Origin: Cyanobacteria bacterium OH_PDB_112
GTDB taxonomy: Bacteria > Cyanobacteriota > Vampirovibrionia > Gastranaerophilales > CAJFVJ01
Reading direction: 5' to 3'
Length of the DNA: 7,815 nt
Assembly (NCBI GenBank): GCA_023457295.1
Contig: JAEWLZ010000052.1
Location: forward strand, 1 to 7,815
The notes beneath the pieces were generated by a model that worked only from the letters and a program-made list of their open reading frames with translations, was not told the origin of the DNA and did no database searches. Shown one piece after another: positions 1 through 6,347 of this stretch. Position 1 is the first letter of the stretch. Each line of letters starts with the position of its first letter. The position numbers and the translations under genes were made by a program.

Positions 1-1
1 T

Positions 2-1648
2 TCGTTGCAAAGGATACGGAATCTTGCTCTGCAAGCTTCTAACGGGGTGTATACTTCAAAAGAAAGAGCTATGGTTCAAAAAGAAGTCACAGAGCTCACT
101 TCGGGAATAAAACAGACATATCAAGCGACAACTTTTGGGGATAAAAAGTTGTTTGAGGCCGATTTTCTTCCATCGGTTTCACAAGCAGAATATCTTGCCG
201 CAAAAGCGGCGGGATACAATGATGCACATATTATCACAAGTGCACAGGACTTTGTAAGTAAAATATCTGCTCATGCATCAGGCAATTTTATTCTTGTGGG
301 AGATTTGGATTTTTCAAGTTTAGGGACATTGAATAATTCTGCTATTACCGTGACTTTTGGTGGAAATCTTGAAGGTAACGGGCATTCTATAAAAAACTTA
401 AAAATTGATACAGCCGGGGCAGCAATAAACAGAGTAGGGCTTTTTTCTGCATTCGGTGGAATCATAAAAAATCTATCTATTGAAAATGTATCTATTAATG
501 CAACAAACAGTAACTATGTGGGCGGATTAGTTGCAGCATCTTCGGGCGGCGTGGCGAATATTACTAACTGTTCTGTTACCGGAACAGTAAAAGGCAGAAG
601 CTATGTAGGCGGTATTACAGGGACTGCTGAAGCAGGCTCTGATTTAGTAAACTGCCAAAGCAGTGCAAACGTATCAGGTTATACTTGTATAGGCGGGATT
701 TCAGGGACTTTATCTAACCATAATACTTTTGTGACAAATTGTTATTCAGAAGGGAATATTTCGGGAACAAGCGGAGTAGGCGGTCTTATAGGTATAATGC
801 AACATAACAATAATGTTATTCAAAATTGTTATTCAGCTGCAAATGTAACTGCCGGAGGTGATGCCGGCGGAATTGTAGGGATGATTTATCCTACTTTAGG
901 GATTACGGGCTCTATTACTAATTGTTATGCGACAGGTAATATTACTGCATCAAGCAGAGCGGGCGGATTGATAGGGACTAGCACATTTCCAGGGTTAACT
1001 GTTACTGACTGTTACGCCGCAGGCGGCGTTATTACATCTATAGCAAGCCCTGGAGGATTTCAGGCATCAGGAAGTGTCGGGACTTATATCGATAATTTCT
1101 ATGATAATAATAAGCATACAACTGCAGGGGTAGCAGTGGATGCAAGCATAAACCCTCAGCCTACAGCCAATTGGGATACAAACGTATGGGATTTATCGGA
1201 AGATTTCCCAACACTTAAAAACTATGGAGCATCCTTTTGTGCAAAAGAGAGATATTCAGAGTCTATTCAAATAGGACAAGATACAAATAGCTCATCACAG
1301 ATAAATGTTGCAACAGCATTCAAACTTGGTCTAAATGATCTGAAATTTGCTGTTGATACTCAAGCTGATGCAAGAGCAACAATAACAAAAATAAATAAAC
1401 TTATTGAATCACTAACTTCACTAAGAAGCAGCTATGGTTCACAGATAAACAAGCTTACAAGTATTCTAGGCACAATTGACAGCAGAATTCAGGGGTATGG
1501 TGAAACCAAAAGCAATATCATGGATACTGACATGGCAAAAGTTCAGTCAGGTTATCTCAAAACGCAGATTTTACAAAACTTCTCAACAAGTTTGTATAAA
1601 CAAGCTACAAGAATGAACAAAGACATAGTATTAGGACTTTTATCTTAG
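2..1648 (+). CDS. fliC: Flagellin with a GLUG beta-helix insert (5' end outside window)
   Basis: Structural subunit of the flagellar filament, secreted through the flagellar type III apparatus. The reading frame is open to the left edge (TCG at 2-4, TTG at 5-7), so the start lies upstream; by comparison with ordinary flagellins about 85-90 residues are missing. Counting from the TTG codon, residues 1-52 match the flagellin N-terminal core (LQRIRNLALQASNG, then TTFGDKKLF). Residues 415-547 match the C-terminal core, ending in a classic tail (DTDMAKVQSGYLKTQILQ, then a hydrophobic LGLLS end). Between them, residues about 60-410 are not flagellin-like. They begin with a segment typical of GLUG proteins (FILVGDLDFSSLG, then LEGNGHSIKNLKI), continue with seven or eight glycine-rich rungs, and close with VWDLSEDFPTLKNY. 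The insert should sit where D2/D3 domains normally project from the filament. It contains eight cysteines, which is odd for a flagellin. Flagellin identity is near certain; the fold of the insert is inferred from its motifs. Confidence 0.95.
   Translation, partial: SLQRIRNLALQASNGVYTSKERAMVQKEVTELTSGIKQTYQATTFGDKKLFEADFLPSVSQAEYLAAKAAGYNDAHIITSAQDFVSKISAHASGNFILVGDLDFSSLGTLNNSAITVTFGGNLEGNGHSIKNLKIDTAGAAINRVGLFSAFGGIIKNLSIENVSINATNSNYVGGLVAASSGGVANITNCSVTGTVKGRSYVGGITGTAEAGSDLVNCQSSANVSGYTCIGGISGTLSNHNTFVTNCYSEGNISGTSGVGGLIGIMQHNNNVIQNCYSAANVTAGGDAGGIVGMIYPTLGITGSITNCYATGNITASSRAGGLIGTSTFPGLTVTDCYAAGGVITSIASPGGFQASGSVGTYIDNFYDNNKHTTAGVAVDASINPQPTANWDTNVWDLSEDFPTLKNYGASFCAKERYSESIQIGQDTNSSSQINVATAFKLGLNDLKFAVDTQADARATITKINKLIESLTSLRSSYGSQINKLTSILGTIDSRIQGYGETKSNIMDTDMAKVQSGYLKTQILQNFSTSLYKQATRMNKDIVLGLLS
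425..1060 (+). repeat. GLUG-type protein repeats inside the flagellin
   Basis: Glycine motifs recur at residues 144 (VGLF), 172 (VGGLVA), 201 (VGGITG), 229 (IGGISG), 258 (VGGLIG), 287 (AGGIVG), 319 (AGGLIG) and 349 (PGGFQA), spaced 28, 29, 28, 29, 29, 32 and 30 residues. Out of phase with them is a second ladder, N/D-C at Cys 189, 217, 246, 275, 307 and 336, often followed by Tyr and then x-x-G/A-N-[IV]. This two-part period is the hallmark of the GLUG motif (named from G-L-[any]-G), predicted to form a right-handed beta-helix. Traces remain in the DNA: GGCGGTATTACAGGGACT (608-625) and GGCGGGATTTCAGGGACT (692-709) share 16 of 18 bases, and 962-979 is a more distant copy (14 of 18 to the first). 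Confidence 0.88.
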
Positions 1649-1658
1649 GGACAAAGAC

Positions 1659-1676
1659 GGGGGAGAACGGAGGAGG
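1659..1676 (+). other. Purine-rich tract with an orphan Shine-Dalgarno-like core
   Basis: Eleven bases after the flagellin stop the sequence turns sharply G-rich: GGGGG (1659-1663), then GG, GG and GG at 1669-1676 separated by single A residues (GGAGGAGG). This contrasts with the AT-rich surroundings. The GGAGGAGG core is a better anti-16S match than the site before any annotated gene here, yet no start codon follows at a usable distance. It might instead form a two-layer G-quadruplex in RNA. Function unknown. Confidence 0.35.
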
Positions 1677-1802
1677 ACAATTTAATAAAATACAATTTTC
1701 CTAAATAATACGGTAGGGATGGCAACGGCTATGAAAAATATTTTTTAAGAAATTAAAGATGTAAAGTTATGTAACAAATCGACTCAAAACTGAAATTCTA
1801 TC

Positions 1803-1829
1803 GTATATATATACTTTATATATATATAC
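1803..1829. repeat. TATA-rich palindrome and direct repeat upstream of the 745-residue gene
   Basis: GTATATATATAC at 1803-1814 is a perfect 12-bp palindrome. Its last 11 bases (TATATATATAC) recur exactly at 1819-1829, 15 bp downstream. The block ends 35 bp before the ATG at 1865, where a promoter would be expected. It holds several possible -10 hexamers (for example TATACT at 1810-1815) but no matching -35 hexamer is visible, so a specific promoter cannot be assigned. Confidence 0.5.
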
Positions 1830-1864
1830 AAAGGTTAAGTAAGTTAAAAAGGTGTATAGTCGGT

Positions 1865-4102
1865 ATGGCTTTCAATTACAGCATTAACATAGGAAAATTT
1901 TCATATTACGATAACAGCTTCTTAGTTAGTACGCTGGGATTCAGTGCAAATGCTGTAAACGGTCTTTTTGAAGGTGCGAATTTTGCGCCTGACAAATTTA
2001 TCAATGAATATAAAGCACTTTTTGGAACAAATCTTGCAATAAGTGACGGGTACAAATTTTTCGAAGCTACTAATACTAATCATATGGATCTTTTCTTAAC
2101 AGGAGATGCTCTTGAATATACTTCCAATAAAGAAATATGCAGAGTAGAAGCTTATAAAGAATTATTTTTAGAAAAATACGATTCTGCAGCAGCAGCATTA
2201 ACCAGTCAAGATATAACTTCAGGCTCTATAGATACAGCTTACCAATTTAACGGATCAGCTCTTCAAGCAACTTATACAAATACTGAATTTTCAGATTTAT
2301 ATGATCAACTTGAAAAAGAAGCTAATCTCTTAAAATCAGAATTACATGAAAGTGAACTTGCATACGGCGGATATCCCGAAATAGGATATTCTTCATCAGA
2401 GGCCAAAACAAGTCTTTTAAAACAGCAACTTGATGTAGCTACCCAAGAATTTTTAACAATATATGATCAGCTTTTTGGTTATTACAAAATCAAAGCGGGC
2501 GGTCACAGATTGGATAACGATAGTGCTGATTTAGACAGAACTGTAAGAGAACAAGAAGCTATGACAGCCGCCACAATGAATGCTGTCCTTGCTATTAATT
2601 ATGCTCAAAAATATTATTCTCAAACAGTAAAACCAAGTACGGATGATTATGTTTTTGGGCAAGCTCCGATTGTACTCAGCAGAAATGTTGCAGGAACTCG
2701 CGTAGGTTTTGACGGCAATGATCAAATGAATGCTATTTCTAATATATTAGGGGATTATAGTATTACTCCCGCAACAAATCAATTCAAAAACTTATTTTTG
2801 GATGAAACAGCCTTCTCTACCTTTGACCCTTATACTATTACCAATTTAACAATGCAAAAAGATGTAACTTTAGCAAGTGGAGATTACAATACTCTTTTTT
2901 GGAATATGAACCAAGGTATAGATAGCAATTATGACGGAACCAACCCGACAGCCGGCTTCAATTCCCGAGGTACTGACGGCTTAGTAGAAGAACTTAATCA
3001 CGATAAAGGTTCTCAACTTAAAGATGGGCAATTATCAGAAATAGGTGATTCTATTGATGAATATATCAACTGGATGGTCAGAGACACTTATGCGGTGGGC
3101 GGGCTTACAGCTGATGTAAAAAATACCGATTACTGTTCTGAGACTGCTACTTATTTATCAAAAGCTATTTTTGATGCAGCTCAAAAAATAGTAAGTTTAA
3201 AAATGGATCTTGTCACTACAAATATTGAAACAGCCATAAACAATCAAATTCGTGGCGAATATGAAGCAAGACTTGGAGCTATGTCAGCAATAAAAAGTAT
3301 TCTTTGTCCAAGTGGAACAGACCCTTATAATGTTGAAATTGACGGTCAAAAATACATGTTGGGGCAAGACAAAGACCAAAGCGGAACAATTAACGGAATG
3401 ATGGAAATTCTTGGTGTAACAGACACTAAAGAAAATATTTTCCAAAGTTTAAAAAATTTAGATAAAAACAACGACGGATATGTATCACAAGAGGAGTTAC
3501 AGGCTAACAACATCATACTCACCGCAATAGACAATAACGGGCAACTAACCTCCGGTGGGTATGATATGAGCCTTGTAAAAGGATTCAATCTTGCAGAATT
3601 ACAAAAAACTGATGGAACAAATAATGTTTTCGGAACATTTACAATGGATTTGCAAGATAAAAAAGTAAACGGCAATCTAACATTTGAAGATGATGCTTAT
3701 TTCAACAGGCTTTTCGGATGGGATTTATCAAAAATTGACAATATTGATGAAGATTCTTCTATTGCGCCAATAACAATCCCTGTTACCAAATCAAGCACAT
3801 CATCTGCTGTAAAGACGGATGAAACAGAAAATACAACAGAAGAAGCCCCATCTATCGAAAATGAAGAAACAAATGCTGAAAAAATTGAAACAAATGATTT
3901 TTCTTTTAATTTCACAGATGCAAGTGATAATAAATCTGCAATAGAAAAACTTTTGGATCAAATTTGCTGGAAGCTTGGCATTACAAGCATTTCAAACTCT
4001 CAAAAATATAGCATTATTGATAATATTGATCCAAATATCGATATAACAATTGCAGAAGCTGAAATTAAGTCAGATTTAGACAAATTTAATTTATCAGCAT
4101 AA
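1865..4102 (+). CDS. Hypothetical protein with EF-hand-like calcium-binding loops
   Basis: I do not recognise this 745-residue family. The ATG at 1865 is preceded by AAAGGTG at 1848-1854, a moderate ribosome-binding site at suitable spacing. There is no signal peptide or membrane segment; the N-terminus (MAFNYSINIGKFSYYDNSFL) is polar and aromatic. Residues 140-260 look helical and rich in Glu, Lys and Gln (possible coiled coil). Residues about 500-610 hold EF-hand-like loops, the best being 533-544. Residues 640-680 form a Ser/Thr/Glu-rich acidic linker, followed by a compact C-terminal helix region ending in FNLSA. The gene lies 216 bp after the flagellin on the same strand and ends at its own terminator. 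A flagellum-associated or surface role is plausible only from this position; a calcium-regulated cytoplasmic protein is equally compatible with the sequence. Coding status is secure from length and uniform codon use. Confidence 0.85.
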   Translation: MAFNYSINIGKFSYYDNSFLVSTLGFSANAVNGLFEGANFAPDKFINEYKALFGTNLAISDGYKFFEATNTNHMDLFLTGDALEYTSNKEICRVEAYKELFLEKYDSAAAALTSQDITSGSIDTAYQFNGSALQATYTNTEFSDLYDQLEKEANLLKSELHESELAYGGYPEIGYSSSEAKTSLLKQQLDVATQEFLTIYDQLFGYYKIKAGGHRLDNDSADLDRTVREQEAMTAATMNAVLAINYAQKYYSQTVKPSTDDYVFGQAPIVLSRNVAGTRVGFDGNDQMNAISNILGDYSITPATNQFKNLFLDETAFSTFDPYTITNLTMQKDVTLASGDYNTLFWNMNQGIDSNYDGTNPTAGFNSRGTDGLVEELNHDKGSQLKDGQLSEIGDSIDEYINWMVRDTYAVGGLTADVKNTDYCSETATYLSKAIFDAAQKIVSLKMDLVTTNIETAINNQIRGEYEARLGAMSAIKSILCPSGTDPYNVEIDGQKYMLGQDKDQSGTINGMMEILGVTDTKENIFQSLKNLDKNNDGYVSQEELQANNIILTAIDNNGQLTSGGYDMSLVKGFNLAELQKTDGTNNVFGTFTMDLQDKKVNGNLTFEDDAYFNRLFGWDLSKIDNIDEDSSIAPITIPVTKSSTSSAVKTDETENTTEEAPSIENEETNAEKIETNDFSFNFTDASDNKSAIEKLLDQICWKLGITSISNSQKYSIIDNIDPNIDITIAEAEIKSDLDKFNLSA
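3368..3691 (+). other. EF-hand-like loop cluster in the hypothetical protein
   Basis: Residues 533-544 (DKNNDGYVSQEE) fit the 12-residue EF-hand loop fully: D533, N535, D537, G538, V540, S541 and E544 at positions 1, 3, 5, 6, 8, 9 and 12. Residues 502-513 (DKDQSGTINGMM) match positions 1, 3, 5, 6 and 8, but position 12 is Met with Glu one residue late, so binding there is doubtful. Residues 598-609 (DKKVNGNLTFED) are a degenerate match with Asp at position 1, Asn-Gly at 5-6 and Asp at 12. A fourth partial loop, DNNGQL, starts at residue 556. The spacing suggests two EF-hand pairs, of which one loop is clearly intact. Confidence 0.7.
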
Positions 4103-4123
4103 AAAATTTAAAAAACCAAATAC

Positions 4124-4149
4124 CTAACACTAACCTTAACCTAACTAAC
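4124..4149. repeat. CTAAC-type short tandem repeat between convergent genes
   Basis: Downstream of the 745-residue gene the plus strand reads as imperfect copies of C(T)TAAC: CTAAC at 4124 and 4130, CTTAAC at 4135, CTAAC at 4141 and TAAC at 4146. It contains CTTAACCT (4135-4142), the same core as in the repeats at 6206-6227. It lies just before the terminator hairpin. Confidence 0.6.
4132..4144. repeat. Direct repeat copy 1, 13 bp, flanking the glycosidase gene
   Basis: AACCTTAACCTAA here is identical, in the same orientation, to 6203-6215. The two copies bracket the minus-strand gene 4184-6184 together with the shared terminator hairpin. Confidence 0.6.
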
Positions 4150-4161
4150 TTTTAAAATTTC

Positions 4162-4185
4162 CCGCTTGATTAACAGGCGGTTTTT
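4162..4185 (+). terminator. Rho-independent terminator of the 745-residue gene
   Basis: A 7-bp stem, CCGCTTG (4162-4168) with CAGGCGG (4174-4180), contains one T-G wobble and closes a 5-base ATTAA loop. TTTTT (4181-4185) follows directly, then a further ATTT. It ends transcription from the left. Read from the right it is weaker, because only AAATTTT follows the stem on the minus strand, so it may act as a bidirectional terminator for the convergent pair. Its T-tract overlaps the TAA stop (4184-4186) of the minus-strand gene. Confidence 0.85.
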
Positions 4186-6184
4186 ATTTGCTGTTTTTAT
4201 TAAAAGCTCTTATGGATAAAATCTGTCTATATGGTGTTGTAAAATGCGCATAATCAAAAATCACAACGCCATCTGCGTTTTCTTCTCTGACAGCTTTAAT
4301 TTCTTGCGGTAAAACAGTTGGTTCTACAAGAGTAAATGGTTCGAAAAGCCCAGCATAAACCTTAACTTGAGGGTTTTTTATATTATTCATATCTCTCAAA
4401 TATTTTTTTGTAAATTCAATATTTGACGATAAAAATAGTGGGGTAAATGCATCGACATAAGCTCTCTGAGCCCATTTTGTCCAATCTTGAAGTTTTATAA
4501 TAGCACTTTGTTCTTTATCAGGAAAAATAACTGCGGAAATAACCATATCGGGACGTGAACATTTTAATTCTTTTAATCTTTCCACAAAAGATGTAACTTT
4601 ATTCATTCTGTATTCTTCCCACTTGCACCAAGCCGGATCTTTAGGATTAATATCTAAAGGTGAAATCCCGTAAGATTTTTTAAATTCATCCATGGCATAT
4701 TTAGTATAGCCCCAGCTCGTTGAAAGAAATTCCGAAGAATTTTCGGGAGAACACACAGGATAACGTATGTAATCAATATTAATTCCGTCAACATCATATT
4801 TTTCAACAATTTCTTTTAGAATTGCTAACAAATAATTCTGTACCTCAGGGTTGGCGGGATCAAGAAAATATCCCAAATGCTCTGCTTTTGAGGGTTGAAC
4901 ATATTCAGAATCAGCAAACCAATATTGTCTGTTAAGCCAATCTTGCTGTTTAATTTTAAGTTGTTTAGGTATCGGAGAAACAATATCATTCCCAATATAG
5001 AAAGTCTGAAACCAAACATGAACTTTCATATCACGTTTATGAGCCTGTTCTAGCCAAATTTTAAGAACGTCAGTACCGGAAAATTCAGGACGTTGAGGTG
5101 TCATTCCGTATGATTTCATAGTGTCACATGGAAAAATAGTCAGACCGTGATAATAAGTTTCCAAGAAGACATTATCAATACCTGTTTTCTTCAAATCATC
5201 CAAAATTTGACCTATTTTTTCAGGGCTTTTGTCTTTTGGACGAAGCCAAACGCCTTTCAATTCATTACAAGAATACGGCACGGAAGAAGCAATGGCTCTA
5301 TTGGAATAAACAATTGAATTATGAGCATACTTTTTTACCATAACAATATCAAGTGACTTAGAAGCACATTTTGCATAATCCAAAAACACATTAGCCTTAT
5401 CCAAATAAAAATCGGATTGAACCATAGAATACCTGCGATTTCTGTAATAACAGTTTATTTCTTGTGCCTCTTTAATTTTTTGCTGAGCCTCAAAAATATA
5501 TGTATCAGGAGTAATCATACTGCTTATAGTCATTGTGGTTCGGTTTATATCAACTCTAGCCCCTAAAATAACATTTTTTTCAATCCATTCTTTAGCCTTG
5601 CCATGTCCGCTTATTACAAAACCGTTTGAAGGAATAATAGAATCCATAGCGCTCATCGCTACAACTTTATTGTCAACAATTATAGCTTCTTTACCATATT
5701 CGTTAGTATTTGTTTTAAGACCATACTCAGGGGTGTAAATAATAAGTTCATTATATCCTCTACCACCAGGGTTTCCGTCGTTTTTACGCGGGTTTATATC
5801 ATTTATTCTATATAGAGAGATTTCATTTCCAAAAGGAATTTTTTGTACATCTATATTTATATTTTCGGAGGAAGTCATTATTGTCTTGCCGTCAATAGGA
5901 CAAGATTTTAAATAATCCTGTTTATTTATCAGAAGATTAGTATTTTTTAGCTTATAAATTTTTTGTCGACTCTTTGCTTCAAGAGTACGCATTTTTCGAC
6001 TTGTTTTCTTTAAGTTTACATATAAAGGGTCGAACTTGGGTGTTTCAAATTTGGGTGATTTTATTCGAGATACTTTAAAATCATAAACTCGATTGTTAAG
6101 ATTATTCACATCAAAACATTCAGCTTTAGTGAGATTCAATCCCCATAAAAATAAAATAATTAAAAAACAACTAAATTTTTTCAT
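4184..6184 (-). CDS. Secreted family-10-like glycosyl hydrolase (GHL10/DUF187) with phosphodiester-glycosidase-like N-terminal region
   Basis: A predicted exported carbohydrate-active protein of 666 residues. Residues 1-21 form a Sec signal peptide (MKKFSCFLIILFLWGLNLTKA, likely cleaved after the final Ala); there is no lipobox. Residues about 115-215 resemble phosphodiester glycosidase (NAGPA-like) proteins: YNELIIYTPEYGLKTNTNEYG, then IPSNGFVISGHG. A helical stretch (225-300) leads to a TIM-barrel hydrolase-like domain from about 308 to 645. That domain opens with ELKGVWLRP, contains VHVWFQTFY (388-396), and has the family signature DGINIDYIRYP at 466-476. The substrate is not evident; relatives are thought to act on cell-envelope or extracellular polysaccharide. 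The start is fixed by the signal peptide. Ribosome binding is weak (AAGAG about 10 bases upstream). The gene is divergent from the chaperone gene and convergent with the EF-hand gene. The hydrolase family call is firm; the N-terminal domain call is moderate. Confidence 0.88.
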   Translation of the reverse strand: MKKFSCFLIILFLWGLNLTKAECFDVNNLNNRVYDFKVSRIKSPKFETPKFDPLYVNLKKTSRKMRTLEAKSRQKIYKLKNTNLLINKQDYLKSCPIDGKTIMTSSENINIDVQKIPFGNEISLYRINDINPRKNDGNPGGRGYNELIIYTPEYGLKTNTNEYGKEAIIVDNKVVAMSAMDSIIPSNGFVISGHGKAKEWIEKNVILGARVDINRTTMTISSMITPDTYIFEAQQKIKEAQEINCYYRNRRYSMVQSDFYLDKANVFLDYAKCASKSLDIVMVKKYAHNSIVYSNRAIASSVPYSCNELKGVWLRPKDKSPEKIGQILDDLKKTGIDNVFLETYYHGLTIFPCDTMKSYGMTPQRPEFSGTDVLKIWLEQAHKRDMKVHVWFQTFYIGNDIVSPIPKQLKIKQQDWLNRQYWFADSEYVQPSKAEHLGYFLDPANPEVQNYLLAILKEIVEKYDVDGINIDYIRYPVCSPENSSEFLSTSWGYTKYAMDEFKKSYGISPLDINPKDPAWCKWEEYRMNKVTSFVERLKELKCSRPDMVISAVIFPDKEQSAIIKLQDWTKWAQRAYVDAFTPLFLSSNIEFTKKYLRDMNNIKNPQVKVYAGLFEPFTLVEPTVLPQEIKAVREENADGVVIFDYAHFTTPYRQILSIRAFNKNSK

Positions 6185-6202
6185 AAATGCTACGCTCTTA
6201 TA

Positions 6203-6215
6203 AACCTTAACCTAA
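6203..6215. repeat. Direct repeat copy 2, 13 bp, flanking the glycosidase gene
   Basis: AACCTTAACCTAA, an exact second copy of 4132-4144, located 19-31 bases upstream of the minus-strand start codon. It overlaps the 11-bp tandem repeats described separately. Confidence 0.6.
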
Positions 6216-6227
6216 TCTTCACCTAAT
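6206..6227. promoter_or_regulatory. Two 11-bp direct repeats, candidate operator (Pho-box-like)
   Basis: CTTAACCTAAT (6206-6216) is followed directly by CTTCACCTAAT (6217-6227), identical at 10 of 11 positions. An 11-bp period is one helical turn and is typical of OmpR/PhoB-class response-regulator sites. The core CTTAACCT equals the cyanobacterial Pho-box unit as I recall it (8-bp units with 3-bp spacers). For the minus-strand glycosidase gene the repeats cover the -35 position relative to a possible -10, TATAAG (6202 to 6197). That -10 would leave only a very short leader, and the motif orientation is inverted relative to this gene. A third unit is not clear. The repeat itself is certain; the regulator is a guess. 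Confidence 0.45.
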
Positions 6228-6290
6228 TGTAGATTAAAAAAAATAGAACACTCGGGTTATATTTTAAAATATTAAAAAATGTTTAAATCA

Positions 6291-6319
6291 TTTTCTTTGT
6301 CCATATTTTAAACTATAAT
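6291..6319 (+). promoter_or_regulatory. Possible sigma-70 type promoter of the chaperone gene
   Basis: A perfect -10 hexamer TATAAT lies at 6314-6319, 28 bases before the ATG at 6348. The hexamer 17 bp upstream is TTTTCT (6291-6296), a poor -35. In such AT-rich DNA a TATAAT alone is weak evidence. No CIRCE inverted repeat or other heat-shock operator is visible in 6185-6347. Confidence 0.35.
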
Positions 6320-6347
6320 TGAAAATATTATATCAGGCAAAAAGCGT

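Noticed and set aside
5..7. TTG at position 5 as the true flagellin start
   Set aside because: The frame is open to the window edge and the encoded Leu belongs to the conserved flagellin motif LQRIRNLALQ, normally near residue 88, so the gene is simply cut by the window.
425..1060. CRISPR array or DNA tandem repeat
   Set aside because: The periodicity is in the protein (28-32 residues); DNA copies are too diverged, and there are no unique spacers between identical repeats.
1718..1747. Nine-codon mini-ORF (ATGGCAACGGCTATG start) in the flagellin downstream spacer
   Set aside because: Too short, with no Shine-Dalgarno at usable spacing; ATG clusters are expected by chance.
3346..3675. 109-residue open frame on the minus strand
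   Set aside because: Antisense to the EF-hand region of the 745-residue gene; the Ser/Leu/Pro-rich product is typical of a shadow frame.
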